Shown here: positions 10,493-23,122 of the stretch, piece by piece | Position numbering within the stretch: position 1 is the first letter of the stretch | How the letters are laid out: each line of letters begins with the position of its first letter | DNA from: Syngnathus acus | Lineage: Eukaryota > Chordata > Actinopteri > Syngnathiformes > Syngnathidae | NCBI RefSeq assembly: GCF_901709675.1 | Contig: NC_051088.1 | Location: 22,581,193 to 22,645,192, forward strand | DNA: 64,000 nt | Reading direction: 5' to 3' | Notes under the pieces: generated by a model | Seen by the model: the letters and a program-made list of their open reading frames with translations, nothing else | What the model was told of the DNA's origin: nothing | Databases searched by the model: none | Position numbers and translations under genes: made by a program

Positions 10493-10643
10493 AAAACAAA
10501 GAGGCCAAGAATTAAACTAATTGTTTGTTTTTTTAAATCTTAAAAAAAAAAAATCTTGAATTTCTTCTTAAACATAGGCCAACAATTAAAATAAAAAATA
10601 AATCTTAAAACTAAATCATAAAACAAAGAGGCCAAGAATTAAA
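10493..10643. repeat. Diverged local direct repeat
   Basis: A 24-bp string containing ACAAAGAGGCCAAGAATTAA occurs at 10493-10516 and again at 10620-10643. A decayed middle copy (ACATAGGCCAACAATTAAA) lies near 10571. The spacers are A/T homopolymer-rich. It may be a remnant of slipped tandem duplication. Confidence 0.55.
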
Positions 10644-13154
10644 TTTAAAAAAAAGTAAAATCTTGATAAGAACCATCAATACTTTCCGTATTGTGTGTGT
10701 TTGTGTGTGTATCTTTATGACACGGCTCAGTCAGCACACAAGCTGCGCCTTCCACTGGCTCAATCATAAAGCAGAAGCAAAACAGCGAAGGAAAGCAAAC
10801 GAGCAGCCATCAAGAAGCGACCGCTGGCCCACGTTGGGGTGGAATCGTCCATTCAAAGCAAGAATTCTGTTTTGGCAAGGCAATCACAACACTCTTGCAT
10901 GACTTGCTCCATGACTCAGCATTTTCCTTTTACAAAATAACTGTGGATGCAGGAGATTTCTATGGGGCTTCCAACATGACCATGTATGCATAAGGAAAGC
11001 ACGTTTTGTGTTGTCACTGGGAGTCTGTGCGGCTTTTTTTATGTGAATTCCTTCTCACGTTTCCTAGTCGGGACTCTCGAGCGCTTTAGGTCCGTCTCAA
11101 AAAGCGTCTCCTCACAGCCTTTGGCTGTCAGATCTTACAAGAAGCTTTTGAAAGTGTGTTTTCCGCTAGCGCTAATGACAGCTAGCTCTCGGTATAGCCG
11201 CTGATGTAAATGATGGTGTGCCAATTCTTCTGTCGTGGGGGAGGAGCAAGACTCCAAAGGTCCGACCAAACCTGGAAGGGGGGAGGATCACGAGAACTAA
11301 AATGCACAGCAATAACCTAAATATGTCCAGTGGAATGTATTTTGAAACAACGACTTTGTTGCGGCGTGCAGATCGGTGCTAATATCATCGCACAGCTGAC
11401 TTGTAGCCATTTTCCGTAATTATGGCTCCCGCTGTTGGGCATCTTCCCAATCTTTCCAACCTCCGTGCCGTCGAGTTCAGATGAATAATCCCTCCTCACT
11501 GCCATTGGATCAAGTTCCGACATTCTATTTCCCTTCATGCCAAAATTGTCAGCCGTAAAACAAAAGTAACGCAGCCCGTTTTTGGATCCATATTAAATCC
11601 AATGTGCTTCCTGCTTTGTGGCACAAAAAGAAGAGGCGGCCTACAGAGAATAAGCCGATTGAGTTGCTTGTTCTCGTAAAAGACGGCCACCGCCAGCGTA
11701 CTTGAAACAAGATCGTAAATGATCAGATTAAGTGTGCCACGCTGGGTTAGGAGAGGGGAGGCAACGCAATGACCCGTGGAGCGCCAAAGAGCATGCACAT
11801 TGGGACATCATGGCCGACAGACACGTCATGACGGGATGACTCACGGCCGTCATTTCGTCCGCCTCAGTGGCTTTTGAATGAATGGGATGGATGGATGAAA
11901 GGATGGATAGATGGACGGACGGAAGGAAGGACGGAAGAAAGGGAGGGAGGGAGGGAGGCCTTCGTACAAGCCATTGATGAACAGCCAAGCACATGAAAGA
12001 AAATGAAGTCGTTTATAACGGAGCCCATGCTCAAGAAATCTCTTTAGAAAACTGGCTTTTCCAAATTTCAAAATCTCTCGCCCCTCTGTGATGACAGATG
12101 GTCTTCTCCGACGCTTGCGGGAACATCTAATCCTCATCGCAAACTTTATAGATTACCTAGAGTGGCACGACGAAAAGATTCCACGGGGAAAGAAAGTTCA
12201 CGCCCTGCCGCTCTCTATTCCTCAAGCAATGCGAGCGACTCTACGTGGTAACGAGCGGGCACGGGCTTCACATGACCAGTTGAACCCAGAGCCTGCTGCA
12301 CACTAGGAACGGAGCCAATTCCTACTCAGACTGTAAAACAACATGGAGTGCTTTCCGCTTCCAAATGTCAACTGGAACGCCGTGACTTCTCTTCAGTCTT
12401 CCTCTTGGGTCCAACGCACGCTTCCAGAACCTGATGGCAGCGTATTTGCCGTGGGTTGGGAACTCCAGGCCATGGAAAAGTAGAATATCTATTACATAAG
12501 AGATTAAACTCAAGGAATCTCTGGTATTTAGCCAAGAACGCCAGCCAATAATATTAAAGCCTTCTTTATGAAGACCCCCGCCCCCGAGACCCCCTATATG
12601 CGCGCAGCCTCAGCTTGCTATTTTTCCCTTTCCGAGCGCCCACCGCCCGTTCTTTTATTAACTTTGTGATGCCGTGTGGCAAACGGCGACACGGACATGG
12701 CTTCCAATGAGAGCGCCGAGTCGGCGCCACCCGCTGCTTTGAATGGAGCTTCCTACTGGACTACTGCTTCATGACAACATACGGCACAGTTGGCGTGAAG
12801 GGGGGCGGCATTCCCCCTTGCGTGTTTTGATGCAGCCACGTGCCGCGCATTCCCGACTAACGCGGCAAGAGGACGCTTTGCGACTCCACCTCACGTAAAC
12901 ACACACTCATCCATCCAGCTTGCTTTTCATGGAAGAATGTGTGATGCACGTCCTCCTTTCCTGTTCCATCTCTGCTTGCTTTACACGAGGAAGACGCACT
13001 CTGAGGTGTGTGTGTGTCACACCTGTTGCTTTAGTGGGAGGCTTTCACTTATTAAATCAGAAGATGGATGACGAGTAGAGAAGCTAATGCGGAGGAGGGA
13101 GAGGAGAGCAACTTCAAGCGACTGTGTGACTGTGTGTGCGTGTGTGACACTGAC

Positions 13155-13263
13155 CTCTGACCCGGGCATAGCAGCAGCCACACTTAGTCAGGACTTTTCG
13201 GAACAAGTGTTGGCAGCCACAGCAGCCTCGGTGGTGGCGATGGCGACGGTGGCCCCCTTTCAT
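13155..13263 (-). CDS. arhgef25: arhgef25 coding exon 1 (start codon, cysteine-rich N-terminus)
   Basis: The exon is 109 bp: 36 codons plus one base, beginning at ATG (complement of 13,261-13,263). It encodes MKGGHRRHRHHRGCCGC followed by a block ending FRKVLTKCGCCYARVR. This aligns with the mammalian p63RhoGEF N-terminus, where an RKVLAKCGCCFAR-like block carries palmitoylated cysteines that hold the protein at the plasma membrane. The cysteine clusters here (GCCGC and CGCC) would serve the same role. The donor GTCAGT is the complement of 13,149-13,154. The split G codon joins exon 2 to give ARVR-DSYS, matching the spacing of the mammalian protein. The assignment rests on this match plus phase agreement. 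The histidine/arginine-rich stretch is local. An out-of-frame ATG lies 16 nt upstream. Confidence 0.85.
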
Positions 13264-14352
13264 GCTGTTGGACCATGAGCAGAGGTGGGCATGACCCGCC
13301 GCTCCCCCGCCCCCACCCCCTGCCGTTAAAAGTTCCGATCCCAGCGGAAAGCAAAATCAGGTCCGTTTGGCCTCCTCCTTTAGTTGACTTCACATCCACA
13401 GTCCACAAAAGAAGACGCAAAGAAATCCAGCGAGCGGGGGATGGCCAGCCATTTTGCGCTGAGCATATCGTCTTCAGTTTTTCTTGAATGTAGTGCGCTG
13501 GCTCGCTCGCCGCTTGTGTGAACTGCCTGCTTAAAAGACAGACTGCTTCAGCCAAGAGAGACAGAGGAGGGGAGGGGAGGGCTGAGGATGGAGGGTGGAG
13601 TCTGCAAGCTCTCCTCACTGGCTATTCCAGGAGAAGGTTCCCACTCCCCTCATTTCGGCTCTTCCTGAACGCCCCCCGCCAATAAAGCACAACTCGCCTT
13701 TCCATCTCAGCTGTTTTTTTTCCTCTCTTGCACCAGCAGATGAAAAGTTGATCCCCTCCCTCCCACCCGCCGCTCATATTGTGAACGGAGGAGAAGCCAT
13801 GTTAGGTCGCAGGTGTCATGCGCTGCCGTTTGCTTCAAAGTGACATGCAAGAATGTTCTTGCCTTTCCCGGCGACGTCTGTGTTCGCTCAACACGCGCAG
13901 CTTTTCTTTTCTCTTTGTAATTCCGTGGAGCGAGCCGTGGGCTCTCCAATTTCACTATGTTGCTTTGCTTTGCTTTGTGTGCGTGTGCGTGTGTGTGTGC
14001 GTCCTGACAGTTCATCTCCAAGCTCAGTGACTGGCTAATGTGTTAGGAGAGACAAACAAATCCCAGATGTCGTCTCTGCACAGAGACGAAACAAGCGAGG
14101 CGCTTGGGGATCTGCTTTCAAGGTGCACAATGTGCTGAACAAGATTCCGTATGTGACGCTTTTGTCTTTGCTCCCATTTCTCGGGAGATGAACTCAAAAA
14201 GCAAAGACCTTTTCACCCTGTCCGGCAAGATGTGGCATCTCACTGCAAGATTCTTAAATAAATATAAATAAAATTTAAAAAATTAAATAAATAAAAAATA
14301 ATTAAAAAATAAATAAATTAATTAATTAATTAATAAATTCCACAAAGTCAGC

Positions 14353-14442
14353 TCAGTACAAAGTGATGTCTGACGTCAATTCTCGTCAACGGTAGCCCAG
14401 TACAAAGCGATGTTTGACGTCTATTCTCGTCAATGGCGGTGA
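14353..14442. repeat. Two-copy tandem repeat containing a CRE palindrome
   Basis: Copy 1 (from about 14,354) and copy 2 (from about 14,399) share CAGTACAAAG(T/C)GATGT(C/T)TGACGTC followed by a (A/T)ATTCTCGTCAA(C/T)GG ending. Copy 1 holds the perfect palindrome TGACGTCA at 14,371-14,378, the consensus cyclic-AMP response element. Copy 2 has TGACGTCT. The ending resembles a dispersed repeat I associate with some teleost genomes, so a repeat origin is more likely than a regulatory one. Confidence 0.6.
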
Positions 14443-14590
14443 AGGAATTAATCCCAGAAACGTCTCAAAGGGCTTTTAACATGGCCACAGCTGACAATTA
14501 TTCTCGAGCTCATCTCAGCATCACGCAGACAATTTGACAACTTCATCTGAAGCCACTCTGTTTGGAGTGTGCGCATCATGTGGCTAAGAA

Positions 14591-14646
14591 GCTTATGAAA
14601 GAAAAATCCTCGAGGTGTGCTTATGAAAGAAAAATCCTCGAGGTGT
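14591..14646. repeat. Perfect 28-bp tandem duplication
   Basis: The 28-bp string starting GCTTATGAAAGAAAAATCCT at 14,591 is repeated without change from 14,619 to 14,646. Identity of the two copies implies a recent slip. It lies in intergenic sequence. Confidence 0.9.
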
Positions 14647-16110
14647 GCCGCGTTATGCCTCGCTGCGACACCTTCCGTCACTCTCAAAAGTTCTCGGACG
14701 TCGTTGCATAAGAACAGCGAGATGCCTCGTAAGACTTCAACTCGAAAAGTTGATTACACGCCACATGTGCTTCAAATAAAGCAATTCAAATGAGCATCAA
14801 GGCGTTCCCGCCGTCGCTTCAAAAGTCAACAACATTCATAAATGTGAGGTTGAAATAAACTGACAAAGTGTGATAGCACAAGACGCCCAGTAGGGGGCGT
14901 TAATAGCTGTTGCATAACGGACATCGATACCGTCCGCGTGGTGTCGGCTTACTTGGTAAAAGCTCGGCACGTTTGTCGAGGAGCTGATAGGAGATTAAAT
15001 CGTATCGTTCATGTCGTAAAATGGCAAAGGCGATACATGCAAAAAACTGTGCAGGAATATGGAAAATCGTGCTCATGATCTAGGGGGGGCGTGCATTAAC
15101 ACCCTTTTGTCTCTCTGCTTTTATCTCGCCTTGACTCCCCCCACGCATGCCCCCCCCCACACACACACAAAAACAAAAGCCCAGCGCAGCACAGAGAATT
15201 GAGCTACCGAATGGCAAGCTTATTGACGGTGAGCTGTCTCGGCGAAGCGACGCATCCAAATTCAAAGTGGCTTCAAATCAACTTACGTAACATTTGTTTG
15301 GGCAGGAGACAGTCGATCCGCATGCAAGAGACAAATTCAGGAAGGAATATGATTTGAAGAGCCCAGACGGTGAACTCAGATTTTTCTAAGTACAAGTAGA
15401 GAAATTATTATTCTAAATTTGCTTATTTTGTGGGAGTGGCTAAGACGGGCCCCGATGTCACAGAGTTTCTGACACTTCTTTTGCATCGGTCGCTGACAAA
15501 AGTTCTTTTCATTTTCGAGCAGTCCTTCTGATATATTGGGTGGGGCCAACCCAAGGGGGAAGGGCAACGCAATACTGTGGCTTTTTTGACCTGTACAAAA
15601 AGATTGTGGAATTGCACATCCACGACAGTAGATGGCAGCGGTGCTCTCATTGTCAGCTCAGCAGTGACGCATTCAGTTCTTCACCCCCTACCCATCCACC
15701 ACCACTGACATTAGCCTCTCCTCAGTCCATCAGCCAGCTGAAACCCTGCCAAAATATGCTCACTTCGATTTTTTTCCCCCTCTCCTATTCCCTTGCCTAT
15801 TCTCCCTCTTCCTTCGTGGCAAAGCTGAGAGCCAATTAAGGAGAAGGGGTATCCTAGACATGTCGACACGAGGGGGAGCTTTTTGGCTGCCGTCCCATCT
15901 CGAAACGGGAGCCACCGTCAGGTTAGCATCTCTCTTGTCCTGCACGACGTTCGCTTTTTTCCCCAAAGACGGAGAGGGAAACGAGTTTGGGTGGGCTGCA
16001 TCTCCATCTAGCAGAAGAAAAGTCCCACTCTGTAGGATGTGATGGGGCGCATCAAAGTCAAAATGAGTCAAAATGTTTTAACCTGAGGCCCTTTCACCGC
16101 AATGCCACTC

Positions 16111-16134
16111 AGCTTTAGCTTTAGCTTTAGCTTC
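16111..16134. repeat. Hexanucleotide repeat (AGCTTT)4
   Basis: Four near-perfect tandem AGCTTT units in intergenic sequence, the last decaying to AGCTTC. Confidence 0.85.
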
Positions 16135-18803
16135 AGGTCGATCTCTGCCCATGTAAGGTCACATGCCGAGTTCCTTCCCAGGGGGCCTCCAGGATCGGCA
16201 CTCTCCCAACCTCCAGCAGAACTTGATCGAAATGATTTCATGCTGCTCACGTGACCTCACACTCATTGGAGAGTGTTGGAAGATCATGTTGGACGTACGT
16301 GACAGTGTTGAAAGCGGTCACGCTAAGTAAGACGAGGACAGCTCCTCTCAAGACGCTCCTTTTGCCTTCTTGTGATTTCAAGAGGTTGTCGTCAGGTTTC
16401 GTGCCAACACTGGTCAAGATTGCAAAAAGAGATTTCAATCAAAAATTTGGATAGTTGGGTTCTGTGCTGTGATTCCTCTCAAGGCACGTGAAGGCGTCTT
16501 GAAGACGGAACAGATGGCCCTTATGGCTCTCCGGAGCATGGCAGAGCCTTCTCCTCATCCCACCCCTTCCACACACACACACACATACACACACACACAA
16601 CAACACGCTGACCTCGGCGTGACAAAGCATAGCGGCGTGCAATCACACGTCCACAGTGGCTTCATCCATGTTTGATGGCCTTCCAAGAAGCGAGCTCATT
16701 CACGTACGTGCCTCAACTACATCGAAATTTACGAGCAAGAGAAAATAGTAAAAAAATAAAGTTCGCTTTTTAATGTGGAAAAATAATTTTGACTTCATAC
16801 AGCAGTGAAAAAAAAATCGCCACGTTTTTTGCTTCTCAGGAAGCGGCAGTAATGTTCGTCGTTCTTCACAGAGGATAAAGAATACGCCTGTGAGTGTTTT
16901 TATAGTTGATACTTGCGTCCAAATATTTGCCGCTTAAAAGGTTATACACTGCAACACAAATGCTAATTGTTACCTTTTTTAGGGTTATTCTCATTATGCG
17001 TTAGCATTAAGCTAGGGGAAGTTGAGGTGAAGTTACGTGGTTGCTTGAAATCCATCGACCGGGAGCTTGAAACCTCATTTTCGGAAAAATTGTTCACTAT
17101 CTGACTAAAAGCTGCTGTTGTGTTCCTTGTCAAGTCAAAGTGAAAAAATATCGCCTCATCTGGGTCCTATTCTCACAACACAAGGAAAGTTGAGTTATAA
17201 ATGACGGCACCACTACATTTAAGAACTATCTTTACAATTTCCACGATAACTAAGCTGTTGAATTAGAAGAAAGGCTTTTTTTTAAATCAATAAATATTAC
17301 GAGAATCCAATTTTCTAGCTTTTTCTGACAGGCATCTCTGTGAGCTGCGTTGCAATCCGAATTTTATCGCTTTTAGCTTTTTGTCCAACTTCCCCCTACA
17401 TTGTTGGAATATTCCATACATGGCAGTGGAAAAAGTCTAACGTGAACAAGTGTGAGGTAGTCCAAGTCTGCCTCTTGTTGTTGTGGTCTGGCCGTCTTCC
17501 TGCCTTGTCTTGCCCTCATTTTCCATGCAATTTCCTATCCGGAGGAAATTTGGCCTATATGCACAGGCGGAAGAAGCAAGTTCTCTTTTGGTCACCTTGA
17601 TTCGACATAACTTCTTTGTGTTTGTTTTTGGGAAAGAAAAATTGGAGCAGTTTTTCAAGCAGGCCATTTGAGATAAGCATCGCGGACAGCTTCCTGTCGC
17701 CCTCGGCGGGCCACCTCTTTGCTACACCAAGCGTTGACTTCCAGAACAGTTGCTGGCCCACTCGTATGCTCCACAGGGTAACTCACACGCTATACACACA
17801 CAGCACCCAATCCAAACTCTGATCCAGAACAAAGTTCCTTTTGTTCCACTGCACTCAAGGAACAAGGAATGGCACACACATGAAGTGCCTCAAGAAGTGC
17901 CACCAACGAACGGGCAACTTACACAATTGGCCGCAAACCGAGTTCCTTCTATTGCCATTGTGAAATTTCTCCCATCACGTCCGCAAGTCAGCAGGGTAAC
18001 AAATTAGAATACGTTTTGCAGTTTCAATTTTATATTTGGTTTTTGGGTGGGGGGGCAACGCATTTCGGGTGGAAAATGCTTATTCAAAGTTTAACTCCAT
18101 TTTTTTGTTTCCATAATGCATTTAAAATGAACGCGAATTGTATTTGGATGTTTTGGTGACTAACCTCCGTGTGTCCACTCGACTGCAATATTACTCACTT
18201 ATCGGCACTACTTAGATTAGTCCCCCTTCTAATCCATATGGTATGCAATTAGTTGGACACTCACTGAGTGATCCTGCAATTGAAAAATACACCAGATATA
18301 GAAAAAAATAATTTAAAAAAATGATGAATACTCCAGATATTAAAAAAAATAATAAAAAAATTACAAATACAAAGCGTTTAGAAAATAATATAAATTAACA
18401 ACTCTCTACTAAAAACTAATTAAAAAAAACTCAAAAAATAAAAAATCTAAAGGAAATAAAAACTAGCAATAAAAACAAAAAAGGTTATAAGCCTGTTTTG
18501 AAATGCGGCAAAATTAACATTGTGTGCTAATATTTTGGTGCTCGAGTGATTGAGTGCCTCATGGCGGGTGGGGGGGTTCGTTTTACAGCCTCCACATAAA
18601 GACGGAAAATCCAGCGAGCGGGAAGCTTTTGTTGCTGGTGACTGGTTAGGTGAGGGCCAGTGTTTGGACGAGCACGGCGGGCGGAGCTTTCCGGTCCTAC
18701 CTGTTCCTTCTCGGCAGCGCTCCCAATCGGGCTCCCAGCGGCCTTGGACGGGCCCCCTCTCCTCTCGGCGTGATGGGAGGTCCGCCTCGCCGCCCTCCAC
18801 CAG

Positions 18804-18805
<2 letters not shown>

Positions 18806-18852
<47 letters not shown>
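18806..18852. repeat. (CA)n microsatellite, about 23 units
   Basis: One of the longest CA tracts in the window, uninterrupted. Shorter CA tracts of the same type occur at 747-781, 2779-2798, 16570-16599 (interrupted), 31437-31458 and 46307-46331. Such density is usual in teleost DNA. Confidence 0.95.
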
Positions 18853-18855
<3 letters not shown>

Positions 18856-21800
18856 CGCCTTTGTCAGAGGCAGTCCTGCTCTCCTGGAGCAAGTCTGGCT
18901 AAGAGTGATTACGCTCTCACAACCACAAAAATCTAACAGTCACGCTTGTATTTTTCCATAAGGCTTTCCCGCTTTCCTCCATCAGCAACAATTGAGTGGA
19001 AGGGCAGAGGTTTCAGTCTGCCGACGCTACTCACTGTTATGGCGTGATGGTTCCTGGCACGGGAGCTTCATTCACAGGACTCAAACAAACATTGATCAAC
19101 CGAAAAAGAAGAAGGGAAGACTACCAGACAGTCTGTGGAGTAATATAATGCCAGATGCTTTCTGCTAATGATGGTGATGTCATGTTCACGTGGCTCTTTA
19201 TAGGCCCCCGAAGCATATTTGGATGTGTAGGTCACAGGTCACATCGAAAGAAATGCGTGTTATAGCTTCATGAAGCTTCATGAAGCATCATTACGTACAA
19301 TGTGGCTCTCGAATGCCCGGCCCGAGGCGCCACAAAATGTGGATGTTGAAAAAAAAAAAAAGCCAGAAAGCTCTTTCTGAAGGCCTCTTTTAATGACCTT
19401 TGGAAAGCTGGACTCTCAACCGTAAAATAAAAAATTTGAAAAATGATGTGTTTTTACCTCTTCAATTATTTTCTTCTGATTGTTGCAGTTACATTAAATG
19501 ATGCTGTTTTATAGATGATTTTTTTTACCAACTGCAGCATTTATGATCACCCACAAGCATCGTTGCAGCCGTGACAGCTTGTCAACTGCATATGCAAGAG
19601 CGACATTGCACTCCATGCACCTCATATTACCACGTGTCAATGAGTCAATCGCCTGATCACCTGACAAGCATGCCCCGACCGTCGATGAAAGATGTCAATC
19701 ATGTGCTTGCAACTCACCCAAGCTTGATTGGGCAATGCCACCGAGGTCAGCATGTCAGCCATGGCTCCCAACATCTGGTCCGTGCGTCCTTGATTCTTGG
19801 GAAGCGCCTTCATTCTTGCCTCCGAAGAGTCTCGCTTGTTCTCTTGTTCCATCCCCAAGCGCAGCTTCTAATGAAAAGCTCCTGTGCAAACACGCATGGC
19901 AGATTGATGGGGGCCTCCTCGCTCCGTCTTCCTCTGCGTCCGCCGCAGCCTCTTCTGGAAGTGTCCAACCGGTTGGCCCAGACTCGTCCGTCGCTCTCTC
20001 TGGAATCCTCCCGGCTGGTTCTTCATTGGCTGCGCAAGATCACCGCCCCCAAACTATCCTCCCTTCATCTATCATTACTTTCCCCCTCTCCGTGTCTTCA
20101 TGACACGGATCCCTCAGATTAGCTTCATTTAGGCTACGCTTCTTCTTGCCTTTCTGTGACAAATCCAGATCCACCTCTTCTCAGCCAGTGACACGGGGAG
20201 AGTGTGAAGTCTCAAGCAGCAGGGGCAACCCCAAATAAGGTATGAACGCAGAGCCCCTGAAGCCCATCTATTTCTGATACCATCAGCAATTGGACCAACA
20301 TCTCCACTCAAGTCCTTGAAATGACCACAATGAGCAATTCACTATTTCCCAGTGTTGCAAAATGCATCCAAAATAAAATTGGATGAAGCCCATGTGTTAT
20401 CTGTTTGAAAGTTCATGCCGTGTTTAATAGTCAATCGTCACAGTTATTCTTCCAACAATGAGAGTCCATGAAGATTGCTCAAGTCTCACTGCGGTTGCCA
20501 GGAAAGTCTTTTTTCCAAAGAAGGAAGGCTTTGCATCACACTTCCAATAAATACTGAGTCTTCTTCTTTTTTAGAGATCACAGTATCAGATCAAGTTGCT
20601 GGAGAATGCAGGCAGGCAGGCAGGCAGGCCTCAAATTGCGGCTGTCTTCCAATCATATGGATCTTTGAGCTTAGCGCAAACCTCGACTTCTATGACTTTG
20701 CCTCCATTGCCCTAAATGTCCAAAATTTGCTGTTAGTTCTCCATCCATCGGATTGATTCCCGGAGGATCCAGTAGCAGACTGAAAAAGTCGGAGCTAAGT
20801 GCTGGTAACAGTCCTGGACAAAGTGCCAAGAGTCTAATATTAGCCGTGTGTGTACACAATCGCTCACCAAACAGGCTAAACTTAGCACTGGCATGGCTTG
20901 CCAAGCCGCTTGCAGACGTCTTCTACTCTCACAGCGACCTCTGCTGGCTGGAAGCGCCATTTTTAACCCGCATGGATGACGACGACCGGTTGATAAATCA
21001 ACCAGATTTATTGCCCAGCAGCCTTGGCCTTAATTTTCTTGATGTTGAAGCTTTCAGGCTGGACAAGTGACGGGTACTCTACTTCCGATTTTGGTCTGTG
21101 CTCGTGCAGTCCTGATTATGCTTTCAGAATTTACCAACTCTGTCCAGTCTTTTTTTTTTTTTTCACAAGTAGTTGAGTACAAAGTACAAGTATGTACTTG
21201 TGCCTCTTCTGATAGTACGCTATGTCGTCTGAACATGTTTGACCTACCACACCAGATATGACTCAAGTGCTGCATTTCCATCTTTGACCTAAGGGAGGCA
21301 GACCTGAGCGGAAGTCTGAGCGGAAGTCTTGCGCAACCTCAGCAGGTCGCCGGCCGGGTTCATGCGTCTTTTACACTTGTGAGTCAGGACGTGATGCTTT
21401 CAATCAACTTGCTCATGTGAGGGCTCTTGTCCTCATTCAGTCCACAGTTCCCAAATGGGAGGAACCACAAGTGGGAACATCTGCAACTCTCCAGTTGCTT
21501 TCTAATGACAATTCACTTCTTCACAACGTATGCTAAAGTGCTGGCGTCACCCCTGGACCAAACAAAAACCCGCAGCGGTTTTTGGCGCAAGAAATAAGAC
21601 TTGAGGCGGCTTGAGCAAAAGAAAATGTCTTTTTAAAAGCTTCGAAAGTAACATCAACTAAGTTAAAGGCTAATTAAGTGATGCTTAAAGGGAAGATATG
21701 AATGGGTGCTTTGAGAGAAGGGTTCCAAATGTTCCGTGACCACGCTTGTAACTCAAATCAATGGACTTTACGTGTGCTGATCTCATGGACGGGCACCAGC

Positions 21801-23122
21801 GAGGGCATATGGTTAATATTTGTGGGCATGTGAATCCCTTTCTCCGATATCAAAATCAGTTTGCCTTGACTTGAGTTATTATTCCCGTTATTCTGTTTGT
21901 CCCAGCGAATGGATTTGCATACGGGAAACAGAACTCCCAAGACCACTGCGATTCAGTCGCAGAGCTGAGCTGGCCACTGAGAACTTCGCCCTGATCACAC
22001 GACAGACGGGCCGAGGTGGCTGCCGATGGAGCAACAAGTGAGAAAAATGAGAGAGACAGAGAGAGGGGGGGGTACGTGACTATCTCGAGGGGAGCAAGGG
22101 TTGCCGCTGTCTCTTTGCTCGTCTTAATCCCTCAATTTTCTTTAATCGGGATGGGAGGGAGGGAGGGAGGGAGGGAGGAGGCGTGCTGCACGGTCTATGT
22201 TGGGACCTGCAAGAAGGACAGCAGCCCTTACAAGAGGTGGAGGGAGGGGGCAGACAAGAGCAGCGGACACTTTCGGGAACCTAAGCCAAACCATTTTCTT
22301 AGAAGAGAAGCAGCAAGATGCACGCAGCTGCCAACACAAAGGGAGAAGAAGAGGACTCTCTCTGGACGGATTCTTTTAGGGTGAGGATGATGGCTCACAC
22401 CTATGCCATGGTTGCTTTGAAAATAATTTACAATTGTGCATCAGTCAAGAAGGCGCACGGGTCCCATTTAGAGGGAGTTCGAGCAGTGGCGAGATGAAGC
22501 GGAAGGTACGCTCGGCAGGAAGTGGAAACCACAGAATGAGTTGAATTGAAAGAAAAAAAAATGGCTAAAACTTTTGCTTGAGTGACAGAAAAAAAAATAT
22601 GAACGGTCATCGATGAAAAGGAGTTTAAAGTTTGTCTATTACCCCGCTAGAATGGCTGTCTATCAGCAGGTAGAGCGCACTTGGGTCAAAACAGCCAAGT
22701 TTCCTGAGCGTTTGGATCCTCACGTCGATGAGCGTAATCTGGCTCTCTCGCTTTATATTTAAATCATGGTCTTGATACATTTTCAACATGTTGTGCAGCT
22801 TGTCATCTTCATTGTGTGCTCCTCCAGCGCACCTTGAAGGACAAGCTTGAAGGTTTTGAGTCCCCGTGAGAATCCCAAACATCACAGCCCAGGAGGAGAC
22901 ACGGCAGAGCCGCCACATGTCACTTGGCAGCGGCTGACTCACAATTCCCCACCAAATCTGTTGCACAAGTTGCAGAAGCTGTCTCTTGGGTCGCTCTGAA
23001 GGAGCCCGCCTTGTCGCGCTCAATTAAAAAGCCGGACAAGAACTTATTTTGGCCACCTGCACTTCCAGATGAGAAGACGAGACGCTCGGGCGTGATCCCG
23101 GCCGAAAGGACGGCGGTGGCTC

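Larger units (their letters stand above)
8298..13154 (-). other. arhgef25 intron 1, 5' part: no exon seen
   Basis: Intronic sequence between the LINE tail and exon 1. It contains A-rich and T-rich runs, a minisatellite (9392-9560), a decayed local repeat (10493-10643), a GGAC/GGAA/GGGA simple repeat around 11885-11960, and a (GT)-rich patch near 10690. No coding exon of arhgef25 or another gene could be recognised on either strand. Confidence 0.6.
13264..23122. other. Intergenic stretch: arhgef25 5' region to ankrd33 5' region, no gene supported
   Basis: The left end should hold the arhgef25 5' UTR and promoter (CpG-containing, from 13,264 upward on the minus strand). The right end should hold the ankrd33 5' region. 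In between are A/T-rich simple sequence (14,245-14,340; 18,290-18,480), several (CA)n tracts, local duplications (14,353-14,442; 14,591-14,646; 16,111-16,134) and a (GGGA)n tract near 22,152-22,178. Open frames of 60-180 codons occur, but none shows a recognisable domain or codon-level support. Confidence 0.55.

Noticed and set aside
18447-18961. Open frames of about 100-135 codons on both strands around 18.5-18.9 kb.
   Set aside because: They owe their openness to the (CA)n/(GT)n microsatellite, which reads as THTH or VCVC in any frame. No conserved domain is present.
19571-20122. A 184-codon open frame on the plus strand, with a second open frame on the minus strand over the same bases ending in a plausible GTGAGT donor.
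   Set aside because: No recognisable domain, an odd Ser/Leu/His-rich composition, no matching upstream or downstream exon, and open frames on both strands. This looks like chance in GC-mixed intergenic DNA.
22625-23023. A 132-codon minus-strand frame just before ankrd33, with short stretches faintly like a kinase (MWRLCRVSSWAVMFGIL).
   Set aside because: The resemblance is too short, no catalytic motif is present, and no partner exons were found. It probably overlaps the ankrd33 5' region by chance.
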